Assembly: GCF_000633595.2 (NCBI RefSeq)
Contig: NZ_JIBU02000023.1
Span: 186,001 to 250,000 of the forward strand
Length of the DNA stretch: 64,000 nt
Reading direction: 5' to 3'
From: Clostridium drakei
Lineage (GTDB): Bacteria; Bacillota; Clostridia; Clostridiales; Clostridiaceae
The translations under genes and the position numbers were made by a program. Below are positions 8,665-15,684 of this stretch, one piece after another; position 1 is the stretch's first letter; each line of letters opens with the position of its first letter. The notes beneath the pieces were generated by a model. The model was not told the DNA's origin and did not search any database. It saw only the letters and a list, made by a program, of their open reading frames with translations.

Positions 8665-9396
8665 TTATCTAGGTGAACGAGCTAACATATATACAAAGCT
8701 AGGTTCTTCTGCAACTTTTGTAGCAAGTACTACAAGGTCTTCAGAATCACTAGTTACTGACATCCAATCCGTTTTATTAGTTAAAACAGTAGCAACATTG
8801 TATGCTTTTTGTTTATTTGGAGCTATGCCTTTGTCTAGTAAAAAGTTTTTCAATTGTTCTCTCACTGCATAATCATTTCTACCTAAACGAGCCAATTCTC
8901 CTTTTATAAGTTTAATATCAGAAGGAGTTAAGGTTACATATGCATCATATGCACGATTCTTTTCATATATTGCTAAAGTAAATGTTCCTGGATGGTCCTT
9001 TGATTGTAAAACTGCTAATGGCAATCGCATTTCTATTTTAAAAGGATCCATTTTACCATCCTGAGTTTTAGAAGCCGCCATTATAGAATATATACTATAC
9101 CCAATTTCATTAGCAGTATCTCTATAGTAATTATTTCTAATTAAAATATCTCTTACACCAATAGCTGTTGGTGAAGGTGTGTTATTAAAATATCTGTTTA
9201 AATCATTCATAGTTTCTGTATCAAGCGTACAATAAACTGAAAAGCTATCATAATTATTTACCATTGCCATTATAGAATTATTCTTTTGCATAGTCTTATT
9301 TGAAGAAGCTGCTTGTACATTTCCTCCTAATACTACACTGCTTGACCCAATAATTGATAATGCCATTAAACTAGCTACTATTTTTTTTGATTTCAT
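8665..9396 (-). CDS. Secreted protein of unknown function (island paralogue family, member 1)
   Basis: 243 residues with a clear signal peptide: KSKK, hydrophobic IVASLMALSIIGSSSVVLGG, cleavage around VQAAS. The mature part is soluble. The segment from about 50 to 110 (YC..L, NDLNRYFNN, RDILIRNN, YSIYSI) aligns with the secreted protein at 13873-14589 (YCGKIS, EDLEDYFQS, RNILIQNG, YSIYDL), so the two are paralogues. The start is the ATG after AAGGGGGATAAACATT. The gene has its own promoter at 9449-9477 and terminator at 8567-8596, so it can be expressed from the prophage without late induction. Function unknown. Confidence 0.8.
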   Translation of the reverse strand: MKSKKIVASLMALSIIGSSSVVLGGNVQAASSNKTMQKNNSIMAMVNNYDSFSVYCTLDTETMNDLNRYFNNTPSPTAIGVRDILIRNNYYRDTANEIGYSIYSIMAASKTQDGKMDPFKIEMRLPLAVLQSKDHPGTFTLAIYEKNRAYDAYVTLTPSDIKLIKGELARLGRNDYAVREQLKNFLLDKGIAPNKQKAYNVATVLTNKTDWMSVTSDSEDLVVLATKVAEEPSFVYMLARSPR

Positions 9397-9880
9397 AATG
9401 TTTATCCCCCTTCATGTTTTGTAAAATATTGATATTTAATACAATTAAATGATAATGTATTTTTGGCAATTTGTCAAATTGTACTATTTTTGGTATTATT
9501 AAGATTTTATTTATTATATTACATTCATTTCACAGAATAATTTAACAAATTTTGTACTTTTATTTCGTATGAAAAATATCAAAGCAAAGCATTATTAGAT
9601 CATATATCTACTCTACTTAATAAATATTTTAATATATATCTTTATAAACAAATTTACTATAAAAATTAAAGTTATTTTTTAATAATATTTAAAATATAAG
9701 GAAAAAACTACTCATTGTTAATTTTATCCAAAATATTTTTCACTATAATTTTTGTTATATTTCTAAATCACGATACTTTTAAAAAATTTTTCTATAATCT
9801 GTCATGTACATATTTGCCTATTGATATGACTAGGTTTATACCTATATTTATTAATATTTACTTATGTGAGATAAATTTAA
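9397..9880 (-). repeat. Duplicated upstream region, copy A (about 0.48 kb)
   Basis: Aligns with 11246-11640 with many small differences: the same order of phrases from the ribosome site through the promoter to segments ending near GTTATATTTCTAAATCACGATA. It carries the promoter of the gene at 8665-9396. A short rightward frame at 9715 lies inside this repeat and is not conserved in the other copy. Confidence 0.75.
9449..9477 (-). promoter_or_regulatory. Sigma-A promoter of the secreted gene at 8665
   Basis: TTGACA (9477-9472) and TATCAT (9454-9449) with 17 bases between, read leftward, about 55 bases before the ATG. The same arrangement is kept in two paralogous upstream regions. Confidence 0.8.
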
Positions 9881-9897
9881 ATTATAAAATTTTATAG

Positions 9898-10548
9898 TAG
9901 GTGCGATAACACCCTGGCTATCTTTTTCATATTCTGAACTGCTGCTGTTAACAAACATTGTTCAGAAACTTTTTTAATTCCACGCATGCGACAATAGCAC
10001 AAACCATGGAGATTTTTTCAATCTGCAAATCTAATCCCAATAAGTTCTATGACCTAAATAGAAAAATCCTTTTGGTTTTCCATCTCTATTGCATATAGCC
10101 ACTATCATAGTCTGTAGTACTTGTCTTACTTTCTTTAGTTTTTCCTATTTTATTTTTTAAAGGTTGTTTTCCATGAGCTACTCTATCCTTATTAATGTCT
10201 TCTTCTAACTCATTAAAATAGTCTTTGATTGATTGTGCAATTTGTTCTTTTGTAAATTTGTTTTTATTAACATTAGCTTTTAAGTGTGTATAATCTGTAT
10301 ATAGAATTTTATGATCTATCGCTCTTATCTTATTGCAAATAAGTAACCTATAAACACATTTTAAATAAAACTACTGGCTGAATTGCTGGTCGTACATTAT
10401 CAGGACAATAGAAATCCTTAGTTAAATCTCTTATAAATGAGAAATCTATACATTTATCAATTTTCCTTAAGATATGATCTTTAGGAACTAAATTTTCTAT
10501 ATATACTAACTCTAATTGTTGCTATGCAGAATTATTTTCTTTAATCAT
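9898..10548 (-). pseudogene. Degenerate IS1182-type transposase
   Basis: Reading leftward from an ATG at 10548, the frame gives typical IS1182 N-terminal phrases (ENLVPKDHILRKIDKCIDFSFI and FYCPDNVRPAIQPVVLFKM), interrupted by stops. A later part continues as DHKILYTDYTHLKANVNKN, then HGKQPLKNK and traces of the conserved C-terminus (FLGHRTYWD). The middle section is deleted and several stops and shifts are present, so it cannot make a transposase. No intact terminal inverted repeats could be defined. It lies between two paralogous secreted-gene units and may have helped create the duplications. Confidence 0.8.
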
Positions 10549-10618
10549 AATAATTAACTCCTTAAAAAATCTGATATTATACCAATTCTACACAAAATCT
10601 TAAAATCTTTTTTGAATT

Positions 10619-10640
10619 CAAAAAAGCCCTATCGGGCTAA
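10619..10640 (-). terminator. Short terminator hairpin
   Basis: AGCCC-TATC-GGGCT with a T tract on the leftward strand. It lies just upstream of the transposase relic, after the terminator at 10738-10771. Confidence 0.6.
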
Positions 10641-10737
10641 AAATTTAGAAGGCTGCTGACATATAAGCGCCCCCATAGGAATGATTATATACAATAAATT
10701 AACACCTTTAAATATTAGTTTTCAAATATGAACTAAC

Positions 10738-10771
10738 TAAAAGAACTTGGACTAGTTCCAAGCTCTTTTAA
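10738..10771 (-). terminator. Terminator after the secreted gene at 10835
   Basis: AAAAGA-A-CTTGG pairs with CCAAG-C-TCTTTT around a short loop; leftward T-rich continuation. Similar in sequence to 8567-8596. Confidence 0.7.
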
Positions 10772-10834
10772 TAATATTTACATTTAACTTTTTAATAATC
10801 TGTATGAGGCTTTAAACTATTAAAAGTTTTACCA

Positions 10835-11245
10835 TCATAAATAAAAATAAAATTTATCATATGCTAAAATACGAGATTTTTCATCAAGTGCTCGTACATC
10901 AACCAAATAATTTCCAACGTCCTTAACATATTGGTAAAGATTAAGACTTAAATAATCTGCTCCACCACCAAACGCTACTATTTCTTTACCTGAAACTTTT
11001 GTCACTCTGATTTCATTTAAACGAGCACCTGAAGTCCTTGTCCAAAAAACATCCCCTCTTGAATTAATATCTGCATCTAAGTTTGTTCTATAAGAATTGG
11101 TAGCTATCATTGAAACACTGCTTGTACTATTTAAAGTTGCTGCTTTAGCAGTTCCACCAAATGTTAAACTACTTGCTCCAATGATTGATAATGCCATTAA
11201 ACTAGCTATTATTTTTTTGATTTCATAATGTTTATCCCCTTTCAT
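10835..11245 (-). CDS. Secreted protein of unknown function (same leader as 8665 gene; displaced start)
   Basis: 136 residues if read from the ATG at 11245. The signal peptide (KKIIASLMALSIIGASSLTFGG, cleavage near AKAAT) is almost that of the 8665 gene, but the mature part (TSGARLNEIRVTKVSG, then FGGGADYLSLNLYQY) is unrelated. By comparison the true start should be the ATG at 11226, after GGGGATAAACATT. From there an A run of seven, not eight as in the paralogue, brings an immediate stop, ATG AAA TCA AAA AAA TAA. The in-frame ATG at 11245 lies before the ribosome site and has none of its own. The protein needs slippage in the A run, a weak upstream start, or a sequencing correction. Confidence 0.65.
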   Translation of the reverse strand: MKGDKHYEIKKIIASLMALSIIGASSLTFGGTAKAATLNSTSSVSMIATNSYRTNLDADINSRGDVFWTRTSGARLNEIRVTKVSGKEIVAFGGGADYLSLNLYQYVKDVGNYLVDVRALDEKSRILAYDKFYFYL

Positions 11246-11640
11246 ATTTTGTAAAATATTTATATTTAATACAATTAAATAGTAATTTATTTTGGTTTAT
11301 TTGTCAAATTATATATATATTGGTATTAAAATAATTGTATTTGATATAATATATTCATTTTTGAAAATAATTTAGCAAATTTTGATATTTTTGTTTCATA
11401 TAAAAATATCAAAATAAAACTTATTAGATCACATAACTACTACAATTAATAAATATTTCAATATACATTTTCATAAACACACTACCATGAAAATTGAAGT
11501 TATTCTTTAATAATATTTCAAATTTAATCCAAAGACTACTTATTAATAATTTTTATTAAAGTATCTTTCACCATAATTTTTTGTTATATTTTCAAATCAC
11601 AATATTTAAGAAAAATCTTTCCAATACGACATAAAAAGCT
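11246..11640 (-). repeat. Duplicated upstream region, copy B
   Basis: Counterpart of 9397-9880, lying upstream of the paralogous leader at 10835-11245. It contains the promoter at 11279-11307. Confidence 0.75.
11279..11307 (-). promoter_or_regulatory. Sigma-A promoter of the secreted gene at 10835
   Basis: TTGACA (11307-11302), 17-base spacer, TACTAT (11284-11279), aligned with the promoter at 9449-9477. Confidence 0.75.
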
Positions 11641-11695
11641 ATTATCAATAGGTATAGCTTTTTCATTGAAGTTAATTCATGTAATTTTGAAAAAA

Positions 11696-11734
11696 TATAG
11701 GATAAGGTTAAAAAATAAAGCACCTTATCCTATA
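11696..11734 (-). terminator. Terminator after the secreted gene at 11747
   Basis: Arms TATAGGATAAGGT and ACCTTATCCTATA, 13 bp perfect, followed leftward by TTTTTT. Confidence 0.85.
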
Positions 11735-11746
11735 TTTCATTTAAAT

Positions 11747-12139
11747 TTAATTTTCTTTTGTTACAGTTCCCCCAAAAATATATTCTATGTAAGTACTGTA
11801 ATACTTTCCTTCAGCATATGCTACCTTTAAGGCATTAAATTCAGAATCATGAACTACATCTAAACATCTAACTTGTCCACTATATCCCTCTGAATCAGTA
11901 AAATAAGGCACGGTATCACCATATTTATAAGTACCATATACTTTGCCATTGCTAGTATACACTGGTACACGAGCTCTTAAAGTTACATACTTGGTATTGG
12001 TTGAAGTTGTAACAGCTTTTGTTTCTAGTGCTTGTAGATTACCAATTTGTGGAGATGCTGCTAACGCAGTTGTTGATACACTAGAAAAAAGTACTAGTGA
12101 AAAAAAGAATGTCAGAATTTTTTTAAAATTTTTACCCAT
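11747..12139 (-). CDS. Small secreted protein with GYSG / GTVTK module
   Basis: 130 residues. Signal peptide KNFKKILTFFFSLVLFSSVSTTALA, cleavage about 27. The mature chain has a strand-rich stretch VTLRARVPVYTSNGKVYGTYKYGDTVPYF resembling an SH3-like surface, then TDSEGYSG at 82-88 and GTVTK at 124-128. The same GYSG...GTVTK pattern appears in the prophage fibre protein at 6829-7647, so an adhesion or wall-binding module may be shared. Own promoter at 12188-12216 and strong terminator at 11696-11734. AAGGGGATTATAAAAA precedes the ATG. Function unknown. Confidence 0.8.
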   Translation of the reverse strand: MGKNFKKILTFFFSLVLFSSVSTTALAASPQIGNLQALETKAVTTSTNTKYVTLRARVPVYTSNGKVYGTYKYGDTVPYFTDSEGYSGQVRCLDVVHDSEFNALKVAYAEGKYYSTYIEYIFGGTVTKEN

Positions 12140-12187
12140 TTTTTATAATCCCCTTTCATAAATAGAAAATATTTAAATTTATTCCTA

Positions 12188-12216
12188 ATTATATAATATA
12201 ATACATAAAATATCAA
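12188..12216 (-). promoter_or_regulatory. Sigma-A promoter of the secreted gene at 11747
   Basis: TTGATA (12216-12211), 17-base spacer, TATAAT (12193-12188), about 50 bases before the ATG. Confidence 0.75.
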
Positions 12217-12257
12217 CATAAAATAAATATTTCCAATTATATTTTATGTATTTCGAT

Positions 12258-12722
12258 TTAATTTCCTATAACCAAGTCTTTGTAATTTTTTAATAATCCT
12301 TCAGGTTTCTTTTCTCCAAAGAGCTTATATCTTAAATAATCATCTACATAGACACATGCTGGAACTAACAAAAACCACAATAATGCATAAGGTAAACAAA
12401 CCTGTCCTAATAAATTAAACGGTTCAGTGGAATAATCCCAAATACCTAATCCTAACCATACATTTAAAATCATTCCACTTGTAAATTCTATCATTAAAAT
12501 TATTAAAGTACCTATTACACACTCCTGCCACATCTTTTTATCATAAAATTGTGGATGCTCATTAAGTCGTCCTATAAAAAATGAAGCCAGTCCACCTACC
12601 AACAGCATACTTATATGTGTCCATCCACGCCAAAATCCTTCTAGTACCATATATAAAGCACCCATTATAAAGATTAAAAGTAAGTCCTTTTTTAAGTAAT
12701 ACTTGGAATTGCTATATCCCAT
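12258..12722 (-). CDS. CmpB-like (putative ABC-transporter type IV) integral membrane protein, intact copy
   Basis: 154 residues with four hydrophobic segments (about 12-28, 36-50, 66-82, 106-124), the charged loop LNEHPQFYDKKMWQECVIGT, and the conserved GIWDYSTEPFNLLGQVCLP followed by ALLWFLLVPACVYVDDYLRYKLFGE, hallmarks of the CmpB-like family. Such genes often follow phage tail genes in clostridia; a role is not established. GAGGAGGT lies 12 bases before the ATG and inside the remnant of a DUF4376-like gene, so the native overlapping arrangement was copied along with it. The second copy at 14757-15223 is frameshifted, leaving this as the working one. Confidence 0.8.
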   Translation of the reverse strand: MGYSNSKYYLKKDLLLIFIMGALYMVLEGFWRGWTHISMLLVGGLASFFIGRLNEHPQFYDKKMWQECVIGTLIILMIEFTSGMILNVWLGLGIWDYSTEPFNLLGQVCLPYALLWFLLVPACVYVDDYLRYKLFGEKKPEGLLKNYKDLVIGN

Positions 12723-12782
12723 GTTACTTTTTGTACCTCCTCTATAGAATTTAAACTATTAATATATATTTTTAAATCTTCA
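12692..12782 (-). pseudogene. Remnant of the C-terminus of a DUF4376-like tail gene
   Basis: Encodes SIEEVQKVTWDIAIPSIT and a stop, aligning with the C-terminus of the protein at 15190-15684 (SVEEVQKVTWDTVIPTTTT). Homology stops abruptly near 12782, nine bases from the structured repeat at 12791, marking a duplication breakpoint. Confidence 0.8.
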
Positions 12783-12790
12783 TATTTATT

Positions 12791-12940
12791 TTTTATCCGA
12801 TGGCTACCATCCATAGCGCTCCCATCCTGTTAAGGAGGGAGATAACGGCTGACACGCCCTGGATAAGTTCTTCTAATACTCAGATAAAGAAAGGTATTTC
12901 TCACAAGCAAACTTCATCTTAGTCTAAGAATCACTTGATA
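12791..12940 (+). repeat. Structured repeat, copy 2 (long form)
   Basis: Same element as 4091-4190 in the same orientation. TTTATCCGATGGCTACCATCC begins both; the second hairpin here is CTCCC-A-TCCT-GTTA-AGGA-GGGAG. After CTAATACTCA this copy has about 50 extra bases (GATAAAGAAAGGTATTTCTC and on) before CACTTGATA. It lies exactly at the breakpoint of a duplicated segment. No coding potential. An RNA gene, or the end of a TnpB/IS605-type or other mobile element, are candidates; none is shown. Confidence 0.65.
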
Positions 12941-13084
12941 ATTAAATCGTATAATTTTTCTAAACCTTTTTATGTATACCTATAACTATTGATACAGCTA
13001 AGTTTATACTTGTATTTATTAATAGTTACTTATGCAACATAATTATTTTTCATATCCTCAATATAATAAATTTTCAAATTTAAA

Positions 13085-13104
13085 AGACACCCTTTCGAGT
13101 GCCT
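13085..13104 (-). terminator. Terminator after the gene at 13125
   Basis: AGGCACTC-GAAA-GGGTGTCT then TTTTAAATTT on the leftward strand; near duplicate of 8518-8539. Confidence 0.75.
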
Positions 13105-13124
13105 TGCCTTAATGTTTGTTTTTA

Positions 13125-13436
13125 TTATGCTATTCCTAATTCTTCATTTACTTTTTTATTTGTTCTATTTGAAGCTTCTAGTATTTTTCTATAAAGTAAA
13201 TTACCATTATACCCTTGTTTTAAGTATTTCTTTTCATAATACTCAAATGGTAAATTAGAATGATTAGTATCTAGATATTCAGCTAGTTCTCTATCTTTCA
13301 TTAATTTCCTAGCTTGCATTCTATACTTATTTCTTAACCAATGAGCCTTGATAGCTTGTTCCTTGATTGCTAACGATTTATCTATTTTGTTAACAATATT
13401 TTTATCATGGCTAATATACCATTCTCTCACTTCCAA
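13125..13436 (-). CDS. Hypothetical protein, probably a C-terminal gene fragment, 103 aa
   Basis: Highly charged helical protein (VREWYISHDKNIVNKIDKSL, AHWLRNKYRMQARKLMKD, KVNEELGIA). The listed start is a TTG with no proper ribosome site, and the frame continues upstream by some 20 codons (ANNFEKYKSLLGKLSNLE) to a stop without a better start. That suggests the surviving C-terminus of a longer protein, perhaps a phage-borne one, left by rearrangement. It ends next to a copied terminator. No function assigned. Confidence 0.5.
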   Translation of the reverse strand: MEVREWYISHDKNIVNKIDKSLAIKEQAIKAHWLRNKYRMQARKLMKDRELAEYLDTNHSNLPFEYYEKKYLKQGYNGNLLYRKILEASNRTNKKVNEELGIA

Positions 13437-13820
13437 ATTACTTAATTTTCCAAGTAAACTTTTATATTTTTCAAAATTATTAGCTGCTATAACCTTCTAA
13501 ACCTTTCTTTATATTATTTGCATCACTAATATAGTATAGCTGATATCCCAAAATTTATCAATCTAAAATAGAAAATGTTAATTTTAGATACTTTTTACTT
13601 TATTACATCTTTTTCATTTTTTAATTTTTCAATGATCTTTTCCTCTTCAATAAATTCCTTCATTTTAGCTTCTACAAGTAATATTAATCCTTACCGCCTT
13701 GTCTCCCATATATAAACACCCTATCAGGAATGAGTATATATCTTTAAATTCTACCTGTCATTTTTATACATATTAGCACTTATTAATGCGTACACATTAC
13801 CTTTCTATTGTGACACAATA
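13437..13820 (-). other. Rearranged region with gene debris
   Basis: No intact gene. A short leftward frame around 13600-13665 (MKEFIEEEKIIEKLKNEKD) without its upstream part, and broken traces near 13690-13740, look like remains of a deleted gene. Confidence 0.4.
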
Positions 13821-13846
13821 AAAGCACACCAAAATAGATGTGCTTT
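13821..13846 (-). terminator. Terminator after the secreted gene at 13873
   Basis: AAAGCACA and TGTGCTTT around a ten-base loop, followed leftward by TTTTATTGTG. Confidence 0.75.
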
Positions 13847-13872
13847 TACTTTATTATAATATTCAATTATTT

Positions 13873-14589
13873 CTATTTTGATTGAAGGGCTATTCTATAG
13901 TAATTATTATCATCACTTTTCAATACTAATAAATTTTGATTAAGATTTACTAAGTCATCAAGTGCGAACGGTGTAAAATTGAATAAATTCCATGAAAATT
14001 TATCAGCTACTGTAGGATCTGATACTATATTTTTCTCAATCATATACTTAGCCAATATCTGTACACTAGTACAATTACCTGACTTTACAAAATCTCTTAC
14101 TAATGCTATGTCTTTAGGCTCTAAAATCCCATAAAATGAATAATTTTCTATTGGTTCATTTTCACCATCTATTGTCATAAGTGTATATGTCCCATCTTGT
14201 GCTTGTAAAATTTCTGCACCATATTGTATAATGCCTAATGCAATAGTAAACCCTCCTGTTTTTTTTGTTTCCATCTGCAAATCATAAATACTATATGAAA
14301 TATTATTTGCAAGTGATCTATTTATGCCATTTTGAATTAGTATGTTTCTTATATCCATAATTGAAGGATTACTAGGATTGCTTTGAAAATAGTCTTCTAA
14401 ATCTTCTATCGCATCATAACTAATTTTTCCACAGTAAGTATATTTCTGATTAGTTATTATTGAATTTACAGAAATATTACTATTAGAATTATTTTTTACA
14501 ACTTTAGCTTGTACACTTGTTAATGCTAAACTAGAACTTAATATAGCTCCACATAAAACAGGTGTTAATAATTTAATTTTTTTATTCAT
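13873..14589 (-). CDS. Secreted protein of unknown function (island paralogue family, member 2)
   Basis: 238 residues from the ATG at 14589, which has GAGGG seven bases before it; an ATG 18 bases upstream has no ribosome site. Signal peptide NKKIKLLTPVLCGAILSSSL, cleavage near SVQA. The region about 50-110 matches the secreted protein at 8665-9396 (YCGKISYD, EDLEDYFQSNPSNPSIMDIR, ILIQNG, NNISYSIYDL). The C-terminal halves diverge but both end in a short segment before the stop (LLVLKSDDNNYYRI versus LVVLATKVAEEPSFVY). Own promoter 14641-14669 and terminator 13821-13846. Function unknown. Confidence 0.8.
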   Translation of the reverse strand: MNKKIKLLTPVLCGAILSSSLALTSVQAKVVKNNSNSNISVNSIITNQKYTYCGKISYDAIEDLEDYFQSNPSNPSIMDIRNILIQNGINRSLANNISYSIYDLQMETKKTGGFTIALGIIQYGAEILQAQDGTYTLMTIDGENEPIENYSFYGILEPKDIALVRDFVKSGNCTSVQILAKYMIEKNIVSDPTVADKFSWNLFNFTPFALDDLVNLNQNLLVLKSDDNNYYRIALQSK

Positions 14590-14640
14590 AACAATACCCT
14601 CTTTCATATTTTGTAAAATATTGATGTTTAATACAACTAC

Positions 14641-14669
14641 ATACTATTACTATCTTACTTTTTTGTCAA
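14641..14669 (-). promoter_or_regulatory. Sigma-A promoter of the secreted gene at 13873
   Basis: TTGACA (14669-14664), 17-base spacer, TAGTAT (14646-14641), aligned in position with the promoters at 9449 and 11279. Confidence 0.75.
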
Positions 14670-14756
14670 ATAACTCCATTAATGGTACTATTAAGAATTA
14701 ATTCAGTGTAATATATTCATTTTTCAGAATAATTTAACAAGCTTGTATGTTTGTAT

Positions 14757-15223
14757 TTAATTTCCTATAAATAAGTCTTTATAATTCTTTAATAGTCCTT
14801 CTGGCTTCTTTTCTCCAAATAATTTATATCTTAAAAAATCATCTACATAAATACATACTGGAACTAAGAAAAACCACAATAAAGCATATTGTAAGCATAT
14901 TTGTCCATAAATATTAAAGGTTCTGAGGAATAATCCCATATGCCTAACCATAGCCATACATTTAAAATCATACCACTTGTAAATTCTAATATTAAAATTA
15001 TTAAAGTACCTATAACACATTCTTGCCACATTTTACGATCATAAAATTTAGGATGTTGATTCAACCTACCTATAAAAAATGAAGCTAGTCCACCAACTAC
15101 TAGCATACTTATATGTGTCCAGCCACGCCACAAACCTTCTACTACCATATATAAAGCACCCATTATAAAGATTAGAAGCAAGTCTTTCTTTAAGTAGTTG
15201 TTGTTGGAATTACTGTGTCCCAT
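14757..15223 (-). pseudogene. Frameshifted copy of the CmpB-like membrane protein
   Basis: The first 95 residues (MGHSNSNNNYLKKDLLLIFI and on to GIWDYSSEPL) and, in another frame, the last 45 (GQICLQYALLWFFLVPVCIY, then DDFLRYKLFGEKKPEG) align with the intact protein at 12258-12722. Frame is lost near 14916-14919: the sequence reads GAA CCT TTA ATA where the other copy has CCG TTT AAT, i.e. one base fewer in a T run. Unread, the gene gives a 119-residue product with a scrambled end. The start overlaps the DUF4376-like gene, with GAGGAGGT well placed. Confidence 0.85.
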
Positions 15224-15684
15224 GTTACTTTCTGAACCTCCTCTACAGAATTTAAACTATTAATATATATTTTTAAATCTTCATAATGATTAGTATTTTT
15301 TTCTATGTGTCTTTTAATATCTAATCCCAAAGCAAGCATATTTTTAGGTTGCCATTCTGTACATTTAATAGCTTCTTTATTCTTATAATAGTTTATAGGT
15401 TCTGTAGTTAAATTTGCTAACCTTAATTGTGCTATTGTAACAAGTCCATTTATTCTGCTTTGGTCTGTAAGTTCACACGAATAATCTTCTATAGTTGTTC
15501 CATCAAAAGCACTAGATTTAAAAGTGTTTATTATAGCATTTTGACATACTAAATTCATTTCGTTTATCTTTTGAATTTTTGTATTTTCTAATGAACCAAT
15601 TTGCATTGCTTGTTTTTCTTCTTCTGTGTAATCTTGCTCTATTAGTTTACCTGTTGAGCAATCTATTACTAATTTATCTGCCAT
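15190..15684 (-). CDS. DUF4376-like phage tail-fibre-associated protein
   Basis: 164 residues. The N-terminus (ADKLVIDCSTGKLIEQDYTE, EEKQAM) is typical of tail-fibre assembly partners; the remainder (KIQKINEMNLVCQNAI, FDGTTIEDYSCELTDQSRIN, VTWDT) follows the DUF4376 pattern. The start is the ATG at 15684, with GGGGGTG before it, and it overlaps the fibre gene stop as TAATG, so translation is coupled. Its own end overlaps the frameshifted CmpB-like gene by 34 bases. A copy of its last 18 codons survives at 12692-12782. XkdW-like in position. Confidence 0.75.
   Translation of the reverse strand: MADKLVIDCSTGKLIEQDYTEEEKQAMQIGSLENTKIQKINEMNLVCQNAIINTFKSSAFDGTTIEDYSCELTDQSRINGLVTIAQLRLANLTTEPINYYKNKEAIKCTEWQPKNMLALGLDIKRHIEKNTNHYEDLKIYINSLNSVEEVQKVTWDTVIPTTTT

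Noticed and set aside
9715-9897. Rightward 60-codon frame inside the duplicated leader
   Set aside because: No ribosome site, AT-driven composition (F, I, L, N, K), and not open in the homologous copy at 11246-11640.
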